Source of the DNA: Nocardioides halotolerans DSM 19273
GTDB taxonomy: Bacteria; Actinomycetota; Actinomycetes; Propionibacteriales; Nocardioidaceae
Length of the DNA stretch: 64,000 nucleotides
Reading direction: 5' to 3'
Assembly (NCBI RefSeq): GCF_000422805.1
Contig: NZ_KE383925.1
Location: 159,234 to 223,233 of the forward strand
Under the pieces are notes generated by a model, which saw only the letters and a program-made list of their open reading frames with translations, was not told where the DNA came from and made no database searches. Below are positions 47,510-55,559 of the stretch, one piece after another (the stretch's first letter is position 1; each line of letters begins with the position of its first letter). A program made the position numbers and the translations under genes.

Positions 47510-48912
47510 GAGAGGTGTCCGATCAGCTCGACGGCCCGGCGGGTGGCGCCGGCGTTGGACAGGTGGACCTCGGCGCCGGCCTCCGCGAGGGCCCGGACCT
47601 GGCGGTCGAGACCCTGGGGGTCGGCCGCGGTGCCGACGACGCTGACGACGACCGGCGGACGTACGCCGGACAGCGCGGGTGCCAGCGCCGCTGCCGGGTC
47701 GGGCTCGGCGCCGTGGCCCAGCACGACGTCGAGCAGGAGCACCGCCGTGTCGGGGTCCTCCGCGGCGCGGTGCAGGTGCTCGAGCCGCAGCGTCGGGTCG
47801 ATCATCGGGTGCGCCCGCCCGGTCGTGTAGGCGTCGTCGCCGAAGTCGACGAACGTGTGGCCGGCGTCGTCGCCGAGGAGGCCGGTGGCGACGATCCTCG
47901 CCTCGCTCGCCATGGTCCCGCCGACGAACAGGCCACGCAGGTAGCGCCCGCCCGACGGCGCACCGGCCGAGCCGACGACCGGCCACGAGGGCACCTCCCG
48001 GCCCAGCCGGGACAGCACCGCCTCGGTCGCCTGGGTGAGGTCGGGGTGCCCGGCGCCGAGCAGCGCGAGCTCGACGGGGGTGCCGAGCGAGGCCGCGGCG
48101 TCGCGGACCTCGGCCTCGACCTCCGGCGCCGGAGGCTTGGAGATCACGACCACGAGCTCGACCCCCGCGTCGGCGTCCAGCCGGCGCAGGGCCTCGCGCG
48201 TGGCGAGCCCGCCGACCTCGGCGGAGAGGTCGCGGCCGCCGACGCCGAGCGCGTGGGTGACTCCCACCCCTGCGCGGTCGAGGAGCGCCAGCACCTGCTG
48301 GCAGCCCGTGCCGGACGCCGCGACGATGCCGACCGGGCCGGGCTCGACGACGTTCGCGAAGCCGAGGCCGAGGCCGCCCACCACGGCCGTGCCGCAGTCC
48401 GGACCCATCACGAGCAGCCCCCGCTCGGCAGCCGCCTCCTTGAGCCGGACCTCCTGCTCGACCGGGACGTTGTCGCTGAAGACCATCACGTCGTGGCCGG
48501 ACTCGACGGCGTCCATCGCCTCGACGAACGCGTTCGCGCCCGGCACCGAGACCAGCGCGACCCCCTCGGGCGCGCGCCGGAACGCCGCCGCCGTCGTGCG
48601 CGGGGCGGCCTCCTCGGTGGCGCCGGAGGCCCGGCGCTGGGTGGACTCCGCGAGCGCCCGCTCGACGCCGGCCAGCGCCGCGTCGAGCGAACCGTCCTCG
48701 GCGAGCCGCACCGCGACCACCATGTCGTTGGGCGTCGCCTCCGCGGGTACGTCGAAGCCCATCTCGGTCAGCACCTCGACGTTCAGGGCGGTCGCCATGG
48801 CGACCTGCGCCGCGGCGACGCCCGCGATGCCCTGGACGGTGCGGCTCACCTGGAGGAGCGTCACCGAGTCGGCGTAGGCGCCCCTCCTGAGCTCGACGTG
48901 TGTCTGGGTCAC
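47506..48912 (-). CDS. fdrA: FdrA (AllF) CoA-ligase-like subunit
   Basis: The 468-residue protein has the FdrA pattern: N-terminal ELRRGAYADSVTLLQVSRTVQ, then succinyl-CoA-synthetase-alpha-like motifs VSVPGANAFVEAM, VMGPDCGTAVVGGLGLGFAN, VAASGTGCQQVLALL and GVGGRDLSAEVGG, and a ligase beta-like second half (VISKPPAPEVEAE; DVVLGHGAEPDP). FdrA/AllF is one of three subunits of oxamate carbamoyltransferase. Its start overlaps the AllH stop and its stop overlaps the AllG start, each by 4 bp, giving the operon allH-fdrA-allG. Confidence 0.88.
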   Translation of the reverse strand: MTQTHVELRRGAYADSVTLLQVSRTVQGIAGVAAAQVAMATALNVEVLTEMGFDVPAEATPNDMVVAVRLAEDGSLDAALAGVERALAESTQRRASGATEEAAPRTTAAAFRRAPEGVALVSVPGANAFVEAMDAVESGHDVMVFSDNVPVEQEVRLKEAAAERGLLVMGPDCGTAVVGGLGLGFANVVEPGPVGIVAASGTGCQQVLALLDRAGVGVTHALGVGGRDLSAEVGGLATREALRRLDADAGVELVVVISKPPAPEVEAEVRDAAASLGTPVELALLGAGHPDLTQATEAVLSRLGREVPSWPVVGSAGAPSGGRYLRGLFVGGTMASEARIVATGLLGDDAGHTFVDFGDDAYTTGRAHPMIDPTLRLEHLHRAAEDPDTAVLLLDVVLGHGAEPDPAAALAPALSGVRPPVVVSVVGTAADPQGLDRQVRALAEAGAEVHLSNAGATRRAVELIGHLS

Positions 48913-49547
48913 GCTGCCACCCTCTCAAGCCCCGACAGCGCGAGGCGCGCGCCCTCCACCAGGCCGCGTCCGGACGTGTGCCCGATCCGCTCCACGTCCT
49001 CGACCGGACCGGTGCCCGCCAGCCAGGCGTTGAACGCCGGCACCGCCTCGCCCGCCATCGCGCACTCGAGCAGCGTCGCGGAGAGCAGCGTCGTGGTGGG
49101 CGCGAGGGCGCGCACCGCCTCGTCGACCGCCGGCGTCGGCACGCCCGCCGCCCGGGTCACCGCCAGCCAGCCGCACAGGACGTCGTCGCCGTACGGCGTC
49201 AGCCCGCCTCCGCGGCCCACGAGCGCAGCGACGTCGACCGGGCCGGGCGTGCCCCTCATGGGGAGGCGCGGCACCGTCACGTCGACGACCCGGCCGACCA
49301 CGAGGGGCGTGTCGTCGAAGTGGAGCACGCCGCCGCGCACCGAGGCGCTCACGACGTCCGGCAGCAGGTCGAGGGTCGTCCGCAGCGCGCACGGCACCGC
49401 CGTGGCGCGGGTGCCGACGACGCCGACGCACCGGCCCGCCACGTCGACGTACACCGCGTCCGGGCCGCGGTGCAGCACGCTCGCCGCCGCGTCGCCGACC
49501 GACCGCAGGTGCGCCGCCACGCGCGGCGGCGTGCTCACCGGGATCAC
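48909..49547 (-). CDS. allH: DUF2877 protein, AllH-like
   Basis: The 212-residue protein has the DUF2877 signature GRGGGLTPYGDDVLCGWL and a C-terminal IGHTSGRGLVEGARLAL, as in YlbF/AllH. It is the first gene of the minus-strand operon, 191 bp from the divergent permease. The three-gene association is the main support for the oxamate carbamoyltransferase call. No carbamate kinase gene, which accompanies allFGH in E. coli, is seen in the window. Confidence 0.85.
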   Translation of the reverse strand: MIPVSTPPRVAAHLRSVGDAAASVLHRGPDAVYVDVAGRCVGVVGTRATAVPCALRTTLDLLPDVVSASVRGGVLHFDDTPLVVGRVVDVTVPRLPMRGTPGPVDVAALVGRGGGLTPYGDDVLCGWLAVTRAAGVPTPAVDEAVRALAPTTTLLSATLLECAMAGEAVPAFNAWLAGTGPVEDVERIGHTSGRGLVEGARLALSGLERVAA

Positions 49548-49738
49548 CTCAGGGAATCTATCGCCCCGCCGGCCCGGCAGACGTCGTCGCCGCCTGGCAC
49601 CTCGTGCCGACTCGAGCTCGTCGGTCGCGACACCTACCGACGGGTAACGCGCAGGTCACACCACTGGGGTGGTGGCGGGTGTCTCATGTGCAGCATCGGT
49701 TCGTGCCGCTCGGGGGTGCGCCAGCGAAAGGACTCAGC
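49548..49738. promoter_or_regulatory. Divergent promoter region of the catabolic island
   Basis: This 191-bp gap must carry promoters for both operons. A small perfect hairpin CACCAC-TGGG-GTGGTG lies at 49659-49674, a possible operator half-site pair for the GntR-like regulator encoded at 56941. An AAAGGA ribosome binding site precedes the permease ATG. I could not assign -35/-10 boxes with confidence. Confidence 0.45.
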
Positions 49739-51109
49739 ATGTCGATGTTCAAGTGGGACGTGGTCGATCCGGGGCCGGGCGAGCCGGTCGCACCCAACCA
49801 GCGGCTCCCCTGGGGCAAGACGGTGGGCGTCGGTGCCCAGCACGTCGTCGCGATGTTCGGCGCCACCTTCGTCTTCCCGCTCGTCATGGGGCTGGACGCC
49901 AACCTCGCGATCATGTTCTCGGGCATCTGCACCATCCTGTTCCTGCTCATCACCACCAACAGGGTGCCGAGCTACCTGGGGACCAGCGCGTCGTTCGTCG
50001 GCGGTGTCGTCGCGATCCGCACCCAGGGCGGTGACTCCGCGGACGTCACCGGCGCGATCATGATCGCCGGCCTGGTGCTCCTCGCCGTGGGTGTGCTCGT
50101 CCACTTCGCCGGTTCAGGGCTGATCCACAAGATCCTGCCACCGGCCGTGACCGGTGCGGTCGTCATGCTCATCGGCTTCAACCTCGCGCCGGTGGTGGCC
50201 GACATCTACTGGCCGCAGGACCAGTGGGTGGCGCTGCTGACGGCCACGTTCATGGTGTGTGCCGCGGTGCTGCTGCCGGGGTTCTGGGCCCGCATCGCCG
50301 TGCTCCTGGCGCTGGTGTTCGGCTACCTCATCTCGTGGCTGTTCGACGGGGTCTTCGGACAGATCAACTCGGTGCTGGGCGGTGCCACGGAGGCGACCGA
50401 CCACGACCGCGTCAGCATGGCCGGCGTCAAGGCGGCGGACTGGGTCGGACTGCCGAGCGGCACGCTCAGCGACGGCGTCGACGTCGTGCACGCGCCGAGC
50501 TTCTCGATGACGTTCATCCTGCTCGTGCTGCCCGGCGTGATCGCCCTGATCGCGGAGAACACCGGCCACGTGAAGGCGGTCGCGGAGATGACCGGCGACG
50601 ACCTCGACCCCTACATGGGCCGGGCCATCGGCGCCGACGGCTTCGCCACCGCGCTCGCCAGCCTGTTCGGCGGGTCGCCGACCACGACATACGCCGAGAA
50701 CATCGGTGTCATGGGGGCCACGCGGGTCTACTCCACCGCGGCCTACTACGTCGCCGGTGTGGTCGCCATCCTCCTCGGCCTGTGCCCCAAGTTCGGGGCG
50801 ATCGTCAACGCGACTCCCGGCGGCGTCCTCGGCGGCATCACCGTGGTGCTCTACGGCATGATCGGCCTCGTCGGCGCGAAGATCTGGGTCGAGAACCGCG
50901 TCGACTTCGGCAACCCGGTCAACCTCGTCGGCCTGGCCGCGGGGCTCATCGTCGGCATCGGCGACGTCACGCTGAAGATCACCGACGACTTCTCGCTGAC
51001 CGGCATCGCGCTCGGCACGATCCTGGTCATCGTCTTCTACCACCTGGTCAACCGTGGGAGCCGCGGTGGCACGGAGACAGGGGCCCATGAGGTAACAAGG
51101 GCACTGTGA
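49739..51109 (+). CDS. NCS2 nucleobase permease, uracil-type (UraA-like)
   Basis: The 456-residue protein has about 14 membrane segments and the NCS2 elements GTSASFVGG (TM3), ALIAENTGHVKAV (TM8) and TTTYAENIGVMGATRVYS (TM10). The Glu in TM8 and TM10 and the ENIGVMxxTRVYS string match uracil carriers such as UraA better than purine carriers, whose TM10 motif carries Gln-Asn-x-Gly. So a pyrimidine or similar cyclic imide is the likely cargo, imported with protons. It leads the rightward operon and overlaps the next gene by 4 bp. Confidence 0.88.
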   Translation: MSMFKWDVVDPGPGEPVAPNQRLPWGKTVGVGAQHVVAMFGATFVFPLVMGLDANLAIMFSGICTILFLLITTNRVPSYLGTSASFVGGVVAIRTQGGDSADVTGAIMIAGLVLLAVGVLVHFAGSGLIHKILPPAVTGAVVMLIGFNLAPVVADIYWPQDQWVALLTATFMVCAAVLLPGFWARIAVLLALVFGYLISWLFDGVFGQINSVLGGATEATDHDRVSMAGVKAADWVGLPSGTLSDGVDVVHAPSFSMTFILLVLPGVIALIAENTGHVKAVAEMTGDDLDPYMGRAIGADGFATALASLFGGSPTTTYAENIGVMGATRVYSTAAYYVAGVVAILLGLCPKFGAIVNATPGGVLGGITVVLYGMIGLVGAKIWVENRVDFGNPVNLVGLAAGLIVGIGDVTLKITDDFSLTGIALGTILVIVFYHLVNRGSRGGTETGAHEVTRAL

Positions 51110-51921
51110 AACCAGCCCCCTTCGCCTATCGCCGACCAGGGTCGCTCGCCGATGCGGTGGCGGCCCTGGCCGGTGATGCGGGGGCCAAGGTGCTGGCCGG
51201 CGGCCAGAGCCTGGTCCCGTTGCTCTCGATGCGGCTCGCTGCGCCCTCGATGCTCGTGGACATCAACGCGATCCCTGGCCTCGACACGATCACGGCCGAC
51301 GACATCGGGGTGACGGTGGGGGCGCTGGCCCGGCACGCCGACGTGCTGGCCAGCGACGACGTACGCCGCGTGCAGCCCCTCGTCCCGATGGCCCTCTCGC
51401 GCGTCGCGCACGCCACCATCCGCAACCGCGGCACGACGGTCGGCTCGCTCGTGCACGCCGATGCGGCGGCCGAGATGCCGGTCGTGCTCACCCTGCTCGG
51501 CGGCTCGCTGGAGGTGGTGGGCCCGAGCGGCTCCCGCACCGTGCCCGCCCACGAGCTCTACGTCGGGCCGCTCGAGTGCTGCCTGCACCACGACGAGATC
51601 GCGGTCTCGGCGTTCTTCCCCGCCCTCGCCCCGGGTGCGGGCGTGGCCTTCGACGAGATCGCGCGCCGGCACGGCGACTACGCGCTGGTCGGCGCGGCCG
51701 CGCTGGTCGACGGCGACTCGGTCAAGGTCGGCTACCTCTCGGTCGCGGACGTGCCGACGGTCGTCGACCTCTCCGGCGTGCCCGACGACCGGCTCGGTGA
51801 CGTCGCGCTGGAGCACCTCGACCCGGCCGACGACGTGCACGCCACCGCCGACTACCGCGCCCAGCTGGTGCGGGTGCTGACCGCGCGCGTGGTTCGATCT
51901 GCGCGGGAGGGCACCAGATGA
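51106..51921 (+). CDS. Molybdenum hydroxylase FAD subunit (CoxM/XdhB-like)
   Basis: The 271-residue protein shows the FAD-binding motifs of the medium subunit: KVLAGGQSLVPLLSMRLA (about 26-43) and HATIRNRGTTVGSLVHADAAAE (about 102-123). It accepts electrons from the 2Fe-2S subunit and passes them to an electron acceptor. GTG 51106 overlaps the permease stop (GTGA), and its own stop overlaps the next gene, so the operon is tightly coupled. Order medium-small-large is that of Cox-type hydroxylases. Confidence 0.9.
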   Translation: MKPAPFAYRRPGSLADAVAALAGDAGAKVLAGGQSLVPLLSMRLAAPSMLVDINAIPGLDTITADDIGVTVGALARHADVLASDDVRRVQPLVPMALSRVAHATIRNRGTTVGSLVHADAAAEMPVVLTLLGGSLEVVGPSGSRTVPAHELYVGPLECCLHHDEIAVSAFFPALAPGAGVAFDEIARRHGDYALVGAAALVDGDSVKVGYLSVADVPTVVDLSGVPDDRLGDVALEHLDPADDVHATADYRAQLVRVLTARVVRSAREGTR

Positions 51922-52502
51922 CCGAGGAGCGGCACGACGTCGTGCTGACCGTCAACGGCACCGCGCACCCCGTGCGCGTGCCGGGGCGGCGGCTGCTGTC
52001 CGACGCGCTGCGCCACGACCTCGGGCTCACCGGCACCCACGTCGGCTGCGAGCACGGCGTCTGCGGCGCCTGCACCGTGCTCGTCGACGGCCGCCCGGTG
52101 CGGTCGTGCCTGATGTTCGCGGTCTCGGCGCAGGACAGCGAGATCACGACCGTCGAGGGGCTGACCGGGTCGGACGGCTCGCTGGGCCCGGTGCAGCAGG
52201 CGTTCCTGGAGTGCCACGGCCTGCAGTGTGGCTTCTGCACCCCGGGGTTCCTCACCACGATCACCGCCGGGCTGCGCGACAACCCCTCGCCCACGCACGA
52301 GGAGGCCCGCGACATGGTCGCCGGCAACCTGTGCCGCTGCACCGGCTACCAGAACATCGTCAAGGCCGTGGAGCGCGCCGCCGAGCTGGCGCGCGACGGC
52401 GCGCCGCGGGTCCACCCCGCGGATCCGCCCGAGCCGGAGTCGGGGCAGCTCGCCTACGAGGAGCGCGACGACGACAACGCCTCGACCGGGCTGGGCGGGT
52501 GA
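51918..52502 (+). CDS. Molybdenum hydroxylase 2Fe-2S subunit (CoxS-like)
   Basis: The 194-residue protein carries both cluster motifs: the plant-type GCEHGVCGACTVLVDG and the helical CHGLQCGFCTPG with CRCTGYQNI. Together they wire electrons from the molybdenum site to FAD. The C-terminal 30 residues are an acidic, Pro-rich extension not found in most family members. It overlaps the medium-subunit gene by 4 bp and is separated from the large-subunit gene by 4 bp. Confidence 0.93.
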   Translation: MTEERHDVVLTVNGTAHPVRVPGRRLLSDALRHDLGLTGTHVGCEHGVCGACTVLVDGRPVRSCLMFAVSAQDSEITTVEGLTGSDGSLGPVQQAFLECHGLQCGFCTPGFLTTITAGLRDNPSPTHEEARDMVAGNLCRCTGYQNIVKAVERAAELARDGAPRVHPADPPEPESGQLAYEERDDDNASTGLGG

Positions 52503-52506
52503 CCAC

Positions 52507-54933
52507 ATGACCACCAAGCTGATGGGCCAAGCGGTCCAGCGGGTCGAGGACCAGCGGTTCCTGCGCGGCCAGGGGCGCTACGTCGACGACGTCGCGCTCG
52601 GCACCGCCACGCTGCACGCCGCCGTGCTGAGGTCGCCGCACGCGCACGCCCGGATCGTCGACATCGACGTGTCCGAGGTGCTGGACGTCGAGGGGGTCCA
52701 CGCGGTGTGGACCTACGACGACCTCGAGGGCCCGATGGCCGAGCCGCTGCCGCTCCTCATCCCGCACCCTGCGCTCACGCACGGGCGCACGCAGTACGCG
52801 CTGGCCAACGGCGAGGTCAACTACGTGGGCGAGGCGGTCGCGTTCGTCGTCGCCGACGACCGCTACGTCGCTGAGGACGCCGTCGACCGCATCCGGGTCG
52901 ACTACGAGCTGCTGCCACCGGTGGTCGGCATCCCGGCGGCGCGCGCGGCCGAGCGGCTGGTACACGACGACGTGCCCGGCAACGTCGGCGCCCGCCTGGA
53001 GCAGAACGTCGGCGACGCCAGGGCCGCGATCGCCGCGGCGCCGCACCGGCTCGCGCTCGACCTGACGGTCGAGCGCAGCGCCTGCCAGCCGATGGAGGGC
53101 CGCGGCACCGTCGCCCGCTGGGACCCCGACCTCAACCGGCTGCAAGCCTGGACCTCCACCCAGACCTCCACCGGCGTCCGCGCCGCGATCGCGGTGAAGC
53201 TCGGCCTCGACCTCGGCCAGGTCGACGTCATCACCCCCGACGTCGGTGGCGGGTTCGGGGTGAAGATCAACCACCCGTGGCCCGAGGAGCTGCTGGTGCC
53301 GCTGGCCGCCAAGACGCTGGGCCGCACGGTGAAGTTCACCGAGGACCGCCGCGAGCACTTCATCTCCACCGCCCACGAGCGCGGCCAGGAGCAGCACATC
53401 GAGGTGGGCTTCGACGACGACGGGCGGCTGCTCGGGCTCGACGTGGAGTTCTGGCACGACCACGGCGCCTACACGCCGTACGGCCTCATCGTCCCGATCA
53501 TCACCTCGACCCAGCTGCTCGGCCCCTACAAGCCGCGGAGCTACCGCGTCGTCTTCGAGTCGCTCTACACCAACACGGTGATGGTGACGCCCTACCGCGG
53601 GGCCGGCCGCCCGCAGGGCTGCTACGCGATGGAGCGGACGATGGACGCCATCGCGAGCTACCTCGGCAAGGACCGCGCCGAGGTCCGCGCGGCCAACTTC
53701 ATCCAGCCCGACGAGTTCCCCTACGACCACGGGCTGGTCTTCCAGGACGGGCGCGAGCTGGAGTACGACTCCGGCGACTACCCCGCCTCGCTCGAGAAGC
53801 TCAAGACACTGGTCGGGTGGGACGAGTTCCCGCAGTTCCGGGCCGAGATGGCCGCGCAGGGTCGCCGGGTCGGCATCGGGCTCGCGTGCTACGTCGAGGG
53901 CACCGGGGTGGGCCCCTACGAGGGCGCGCACGTCCACATCGAGACCTCGGGCAAGGTGAAGGTCGCCACCGGCCTCACCACCCAGGGGCAGGGCCACGCG
54001 ACGGTGTTCGCGCAGCTGGTCGCCGACGAGCTCGGCGTGCGGTTCGAGGACGTCGAGGTCGTCACCGGCGACACCCGCCGGATGCCGTACGCCGTCGGCA
54101 CCTTCGCCTCGAGGGCCGCGGTGATGAGCGGCTCGGCGATCCACCTCGCCGCCAAGCGCGCGAAGGAGAAGGTGCTCAAGATCGCCGCCGACGCGCTCGA
54201 GGTCGACGAGAAGGACCTCCAGATCGCCGACGGCGTGGTGTCGGTCAAGGGCGCTCCCCCCGACAGCGTCGGCGCCTCGATCGACCTCGGCACCGTCTCC
54301 GTGCTCTCCAACCCGCTGCGCTACGCCTTCGACGAGGCGTCCAAGGCGGCCACCCAGTTCCAGGTCGGCGACCCGGGCAAGCCGCCGGTGGCGGAGGACG
54401 ACGAGCCCGGTCTCGAGGGCCGCGACTTCTACTCGCCGGAGCGGGCGACGTTCGCCTCCGGCATGCACGCGGTGATCGTCGAGACCGATCCCGAGACGGC
54501 CGAGATCTCGATCCTGAAGTACGCCGTCGTCCACGACTGCGGCAACCTCATCAACCCGATGATCGTCGAGGGCCAGATCCACGGCGGCGTCGCGCAGGGC
54601 GTCGGCGGCGCGCTCTACGAGCGGATGGCCTACGACGAGTCGGGGCAGCTGCTCAACGCGTCGTTCATGGACTTCCTGATGCCCTACGTCACCGAGGTGC
54701 CCGACGGCATCGACATCGACCACGTCGAGACGCCCTCGCCGCTCAACCCGCTCGGCATCAAGGGCGCCGGCGAGGCCGGGGTGATCCCGTCTGCGGCGGT
54801 GTTCGCCGCGGCCATCGAGGACGCCGAGGGCATCCCGATCACCGCCATGCCCATCTCTCCCTCGGACCTGTTCGCGCTCCGCCGGTCGGTGGGGCAGGCT
54901 CGGGACCAGTCGGACGCGAAGGAACGCCCATGA
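52507..54933 (+). CDS. Molybdenum hydroxylase large subunit (xanthine dehydrogenase family)
   Basis: The 808-residue protein binds the molybdopterin cytosine dinucleotide cofactor: DVGGGFGVKINHPWPEE, TPYRGAGRPQGCYAMER, GLTTQGQGHATVFAQ and the C-terminal GIKGAGEAGVIPS with the catalytic Glu. The active-site loop reads PYRGAGR rather than the AYxCSFR of true CO dehydrogenase, so this is not a form I CO dehydrogenase; it belongs with aromatic or N-heterocycle hydroxylases. Caffeine, nicotine and isoquinoline enzymes share this architecture, so the substrate cannot be read. Context points to a nucleobase-like ring. Confidence 0.9.
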   Translation: MTTKLMGQAVQRVEDQRFLRGQGRYVDDVALGTATLHAAVLRSPHAHARIVDIDVSEVLDVEGVHAVWTYDDLEGPMAEPLPLLIPHPALTHGRTQYALANGEVNYVGEAVAFVVADDRYVAEDAVDRIRVDYELLPPVVGIPAARAAERLVHDDVPGNVGARLEQNVGDARAAIAAAPHRLALDLTVERSACQPMEGRGTVARWDPDLNRLQAWTSTQTSTGVRAAIAVKLGLDLGQVDVITPDVGGGFGVKINHPWPEELLVPLAAKTLGRTVKFTEDRREHFISTAHERGQEQHIEVGFDDDGRLLGLDVEFWHDHGAYTPYGLIVPIITSTQLLGPYKPRSYRVVFESLYTNTVMVTPYRGAGRPQGCYAMERTMDAIASYLGKDRAEVRAANFIQPDEFPYDHGLVFQDGRELEYDSGDYPASLEKLKTLVGWDEFPQFRAEMAAQGRRVGIGLACYVEGTGVGPYEGAHVHIETSGKVKVATGLTTQGQGHATVFAQLVADELGVRFEDVEVVTGDTRRMPYAVGTFASRAAVMSGSAIHLAAKRAKEKVLKIAADALEVDEKDLQIADGVVSVKGAPPDSVGASIDLGTVSVLSNPLRYAFDEASKAATQFQVGDPGKPPVAEDDEPGLEGRDFYSPERATFASGMHAVIVETDPETAEISILKYAVVHDCGNLINPMIVEGQIHGGVAQGVGGALYERMAYDESGQLLNASFMDFLMPYVTEVPDGIDIDHVETPSPLNPLGIKGAGEAGVIPSAAVFAAAIEDAEGIPITAMPISPSDLFALRRSVGQARDQSDAKERP

Positions 54934-55559
54934 AGATCTCCGGTGCCAACGTCGTCGACCAGCCCGTCGAGAAGGTCTGGGAGGCGATCCTCGACCCGCG
55001 GGTGCTCGTCGCCACGATCCCGGGCTGCGAGCGCCTCGAGGAGACGGGCGACCACCAGTACGCCATGACCGTCAACGCCGGCGTGGCCGCGATACGCGGC
55101 ACCTACAACGGGTCGTGCTCGCTCTCCGACCTCCGCGAGCGCGAGTCGCTGGTGATGACCCTCCAGGGCTCGGGCGCCCCCGGCACCGTCGACGCCACGG
55201 TCCAGGTGCGCTTCACCGAGCCGGCGCCCGGCCGGACCGAGATCGCCTACGACGCGGATGCGGTGGTGGGCGGCATGGTCGGGGGAGTCGGCCAGCGCAT
55301 GCTCAGCTCGGTCTCCAAGCGGATGGCGGGCGAGTTCTTCGCCAACGTCGGGCACGCCATCTCGGCGCCTCCCGGGTCGGCGTCCGCGACGCAGGCCGTC
55401 GTCGCCTCCTCGTCGGACGCCGGCGCGCAGGTGTTCACCGCACCGGCGAGGCCCGGCGGCATCTCGTCTCGTGACGACTTCGTCAAGGGCATCGCGGTCG
55501 GCGCCGGGCTGGTCGTGCTCGGTGTCGTCATCGGCGGGATCTTCGGTCGCCGGCGGTGA
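54930..55559 (+). CDS. CoxG/SRPBCC-family protein with C-terminal membrane anchor
   Basis: The 209-residue protein has an SRPBCC domain (MKISGANVVDQPVEKVWEAI; LVATIPGCERLEE; GGVGQRMLSSVSKRMAGEFF) as in CoxG, then a Ser/Ala linker and one C-terminal membrane helix (GIAVGAGLVVLGVVIGGIFG) before RRR. CoxG anchors CO dehydrogenase to the membrane and can deliver quinone; by analogy this protein may dock the hydroxylase to the respiratory chain. The start overlaps the large-subunit stop (ATGA). Confidence 0.88.
   Translation: MKISGANVVDQPVEKVWEAILDPRVLVATIPGCERLEETGDHQYAMTVNAGVAAIRGTYNGSCSLSDLRERESLVMTLQGSGAPGTVDATVQVRFTEPAPGRTEIAYDADAVVGGMVGGVGQRMLSSVSKRMAGEFFANVGHAISAPPGSASATQAVVASSSDAGAQVFTAPARPGGISSRDDFVKGIAVGAGLVVLGVVIGGIFGRRR

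Noticed and set aside
47510..48928. Upstream extension of the AllG frame to a 946-residue protein
   Set aside because: The extension is an Arg/Gly/Ala-rich shadow of fdrA. The real gene starts at GTG 47509 with a 4-bp overlap.
51106..55559. Form I CO dehydrogenase operon
   Set aside because: The AYxCSFR active-site motif is absent; the loop reads PYRGAGR.
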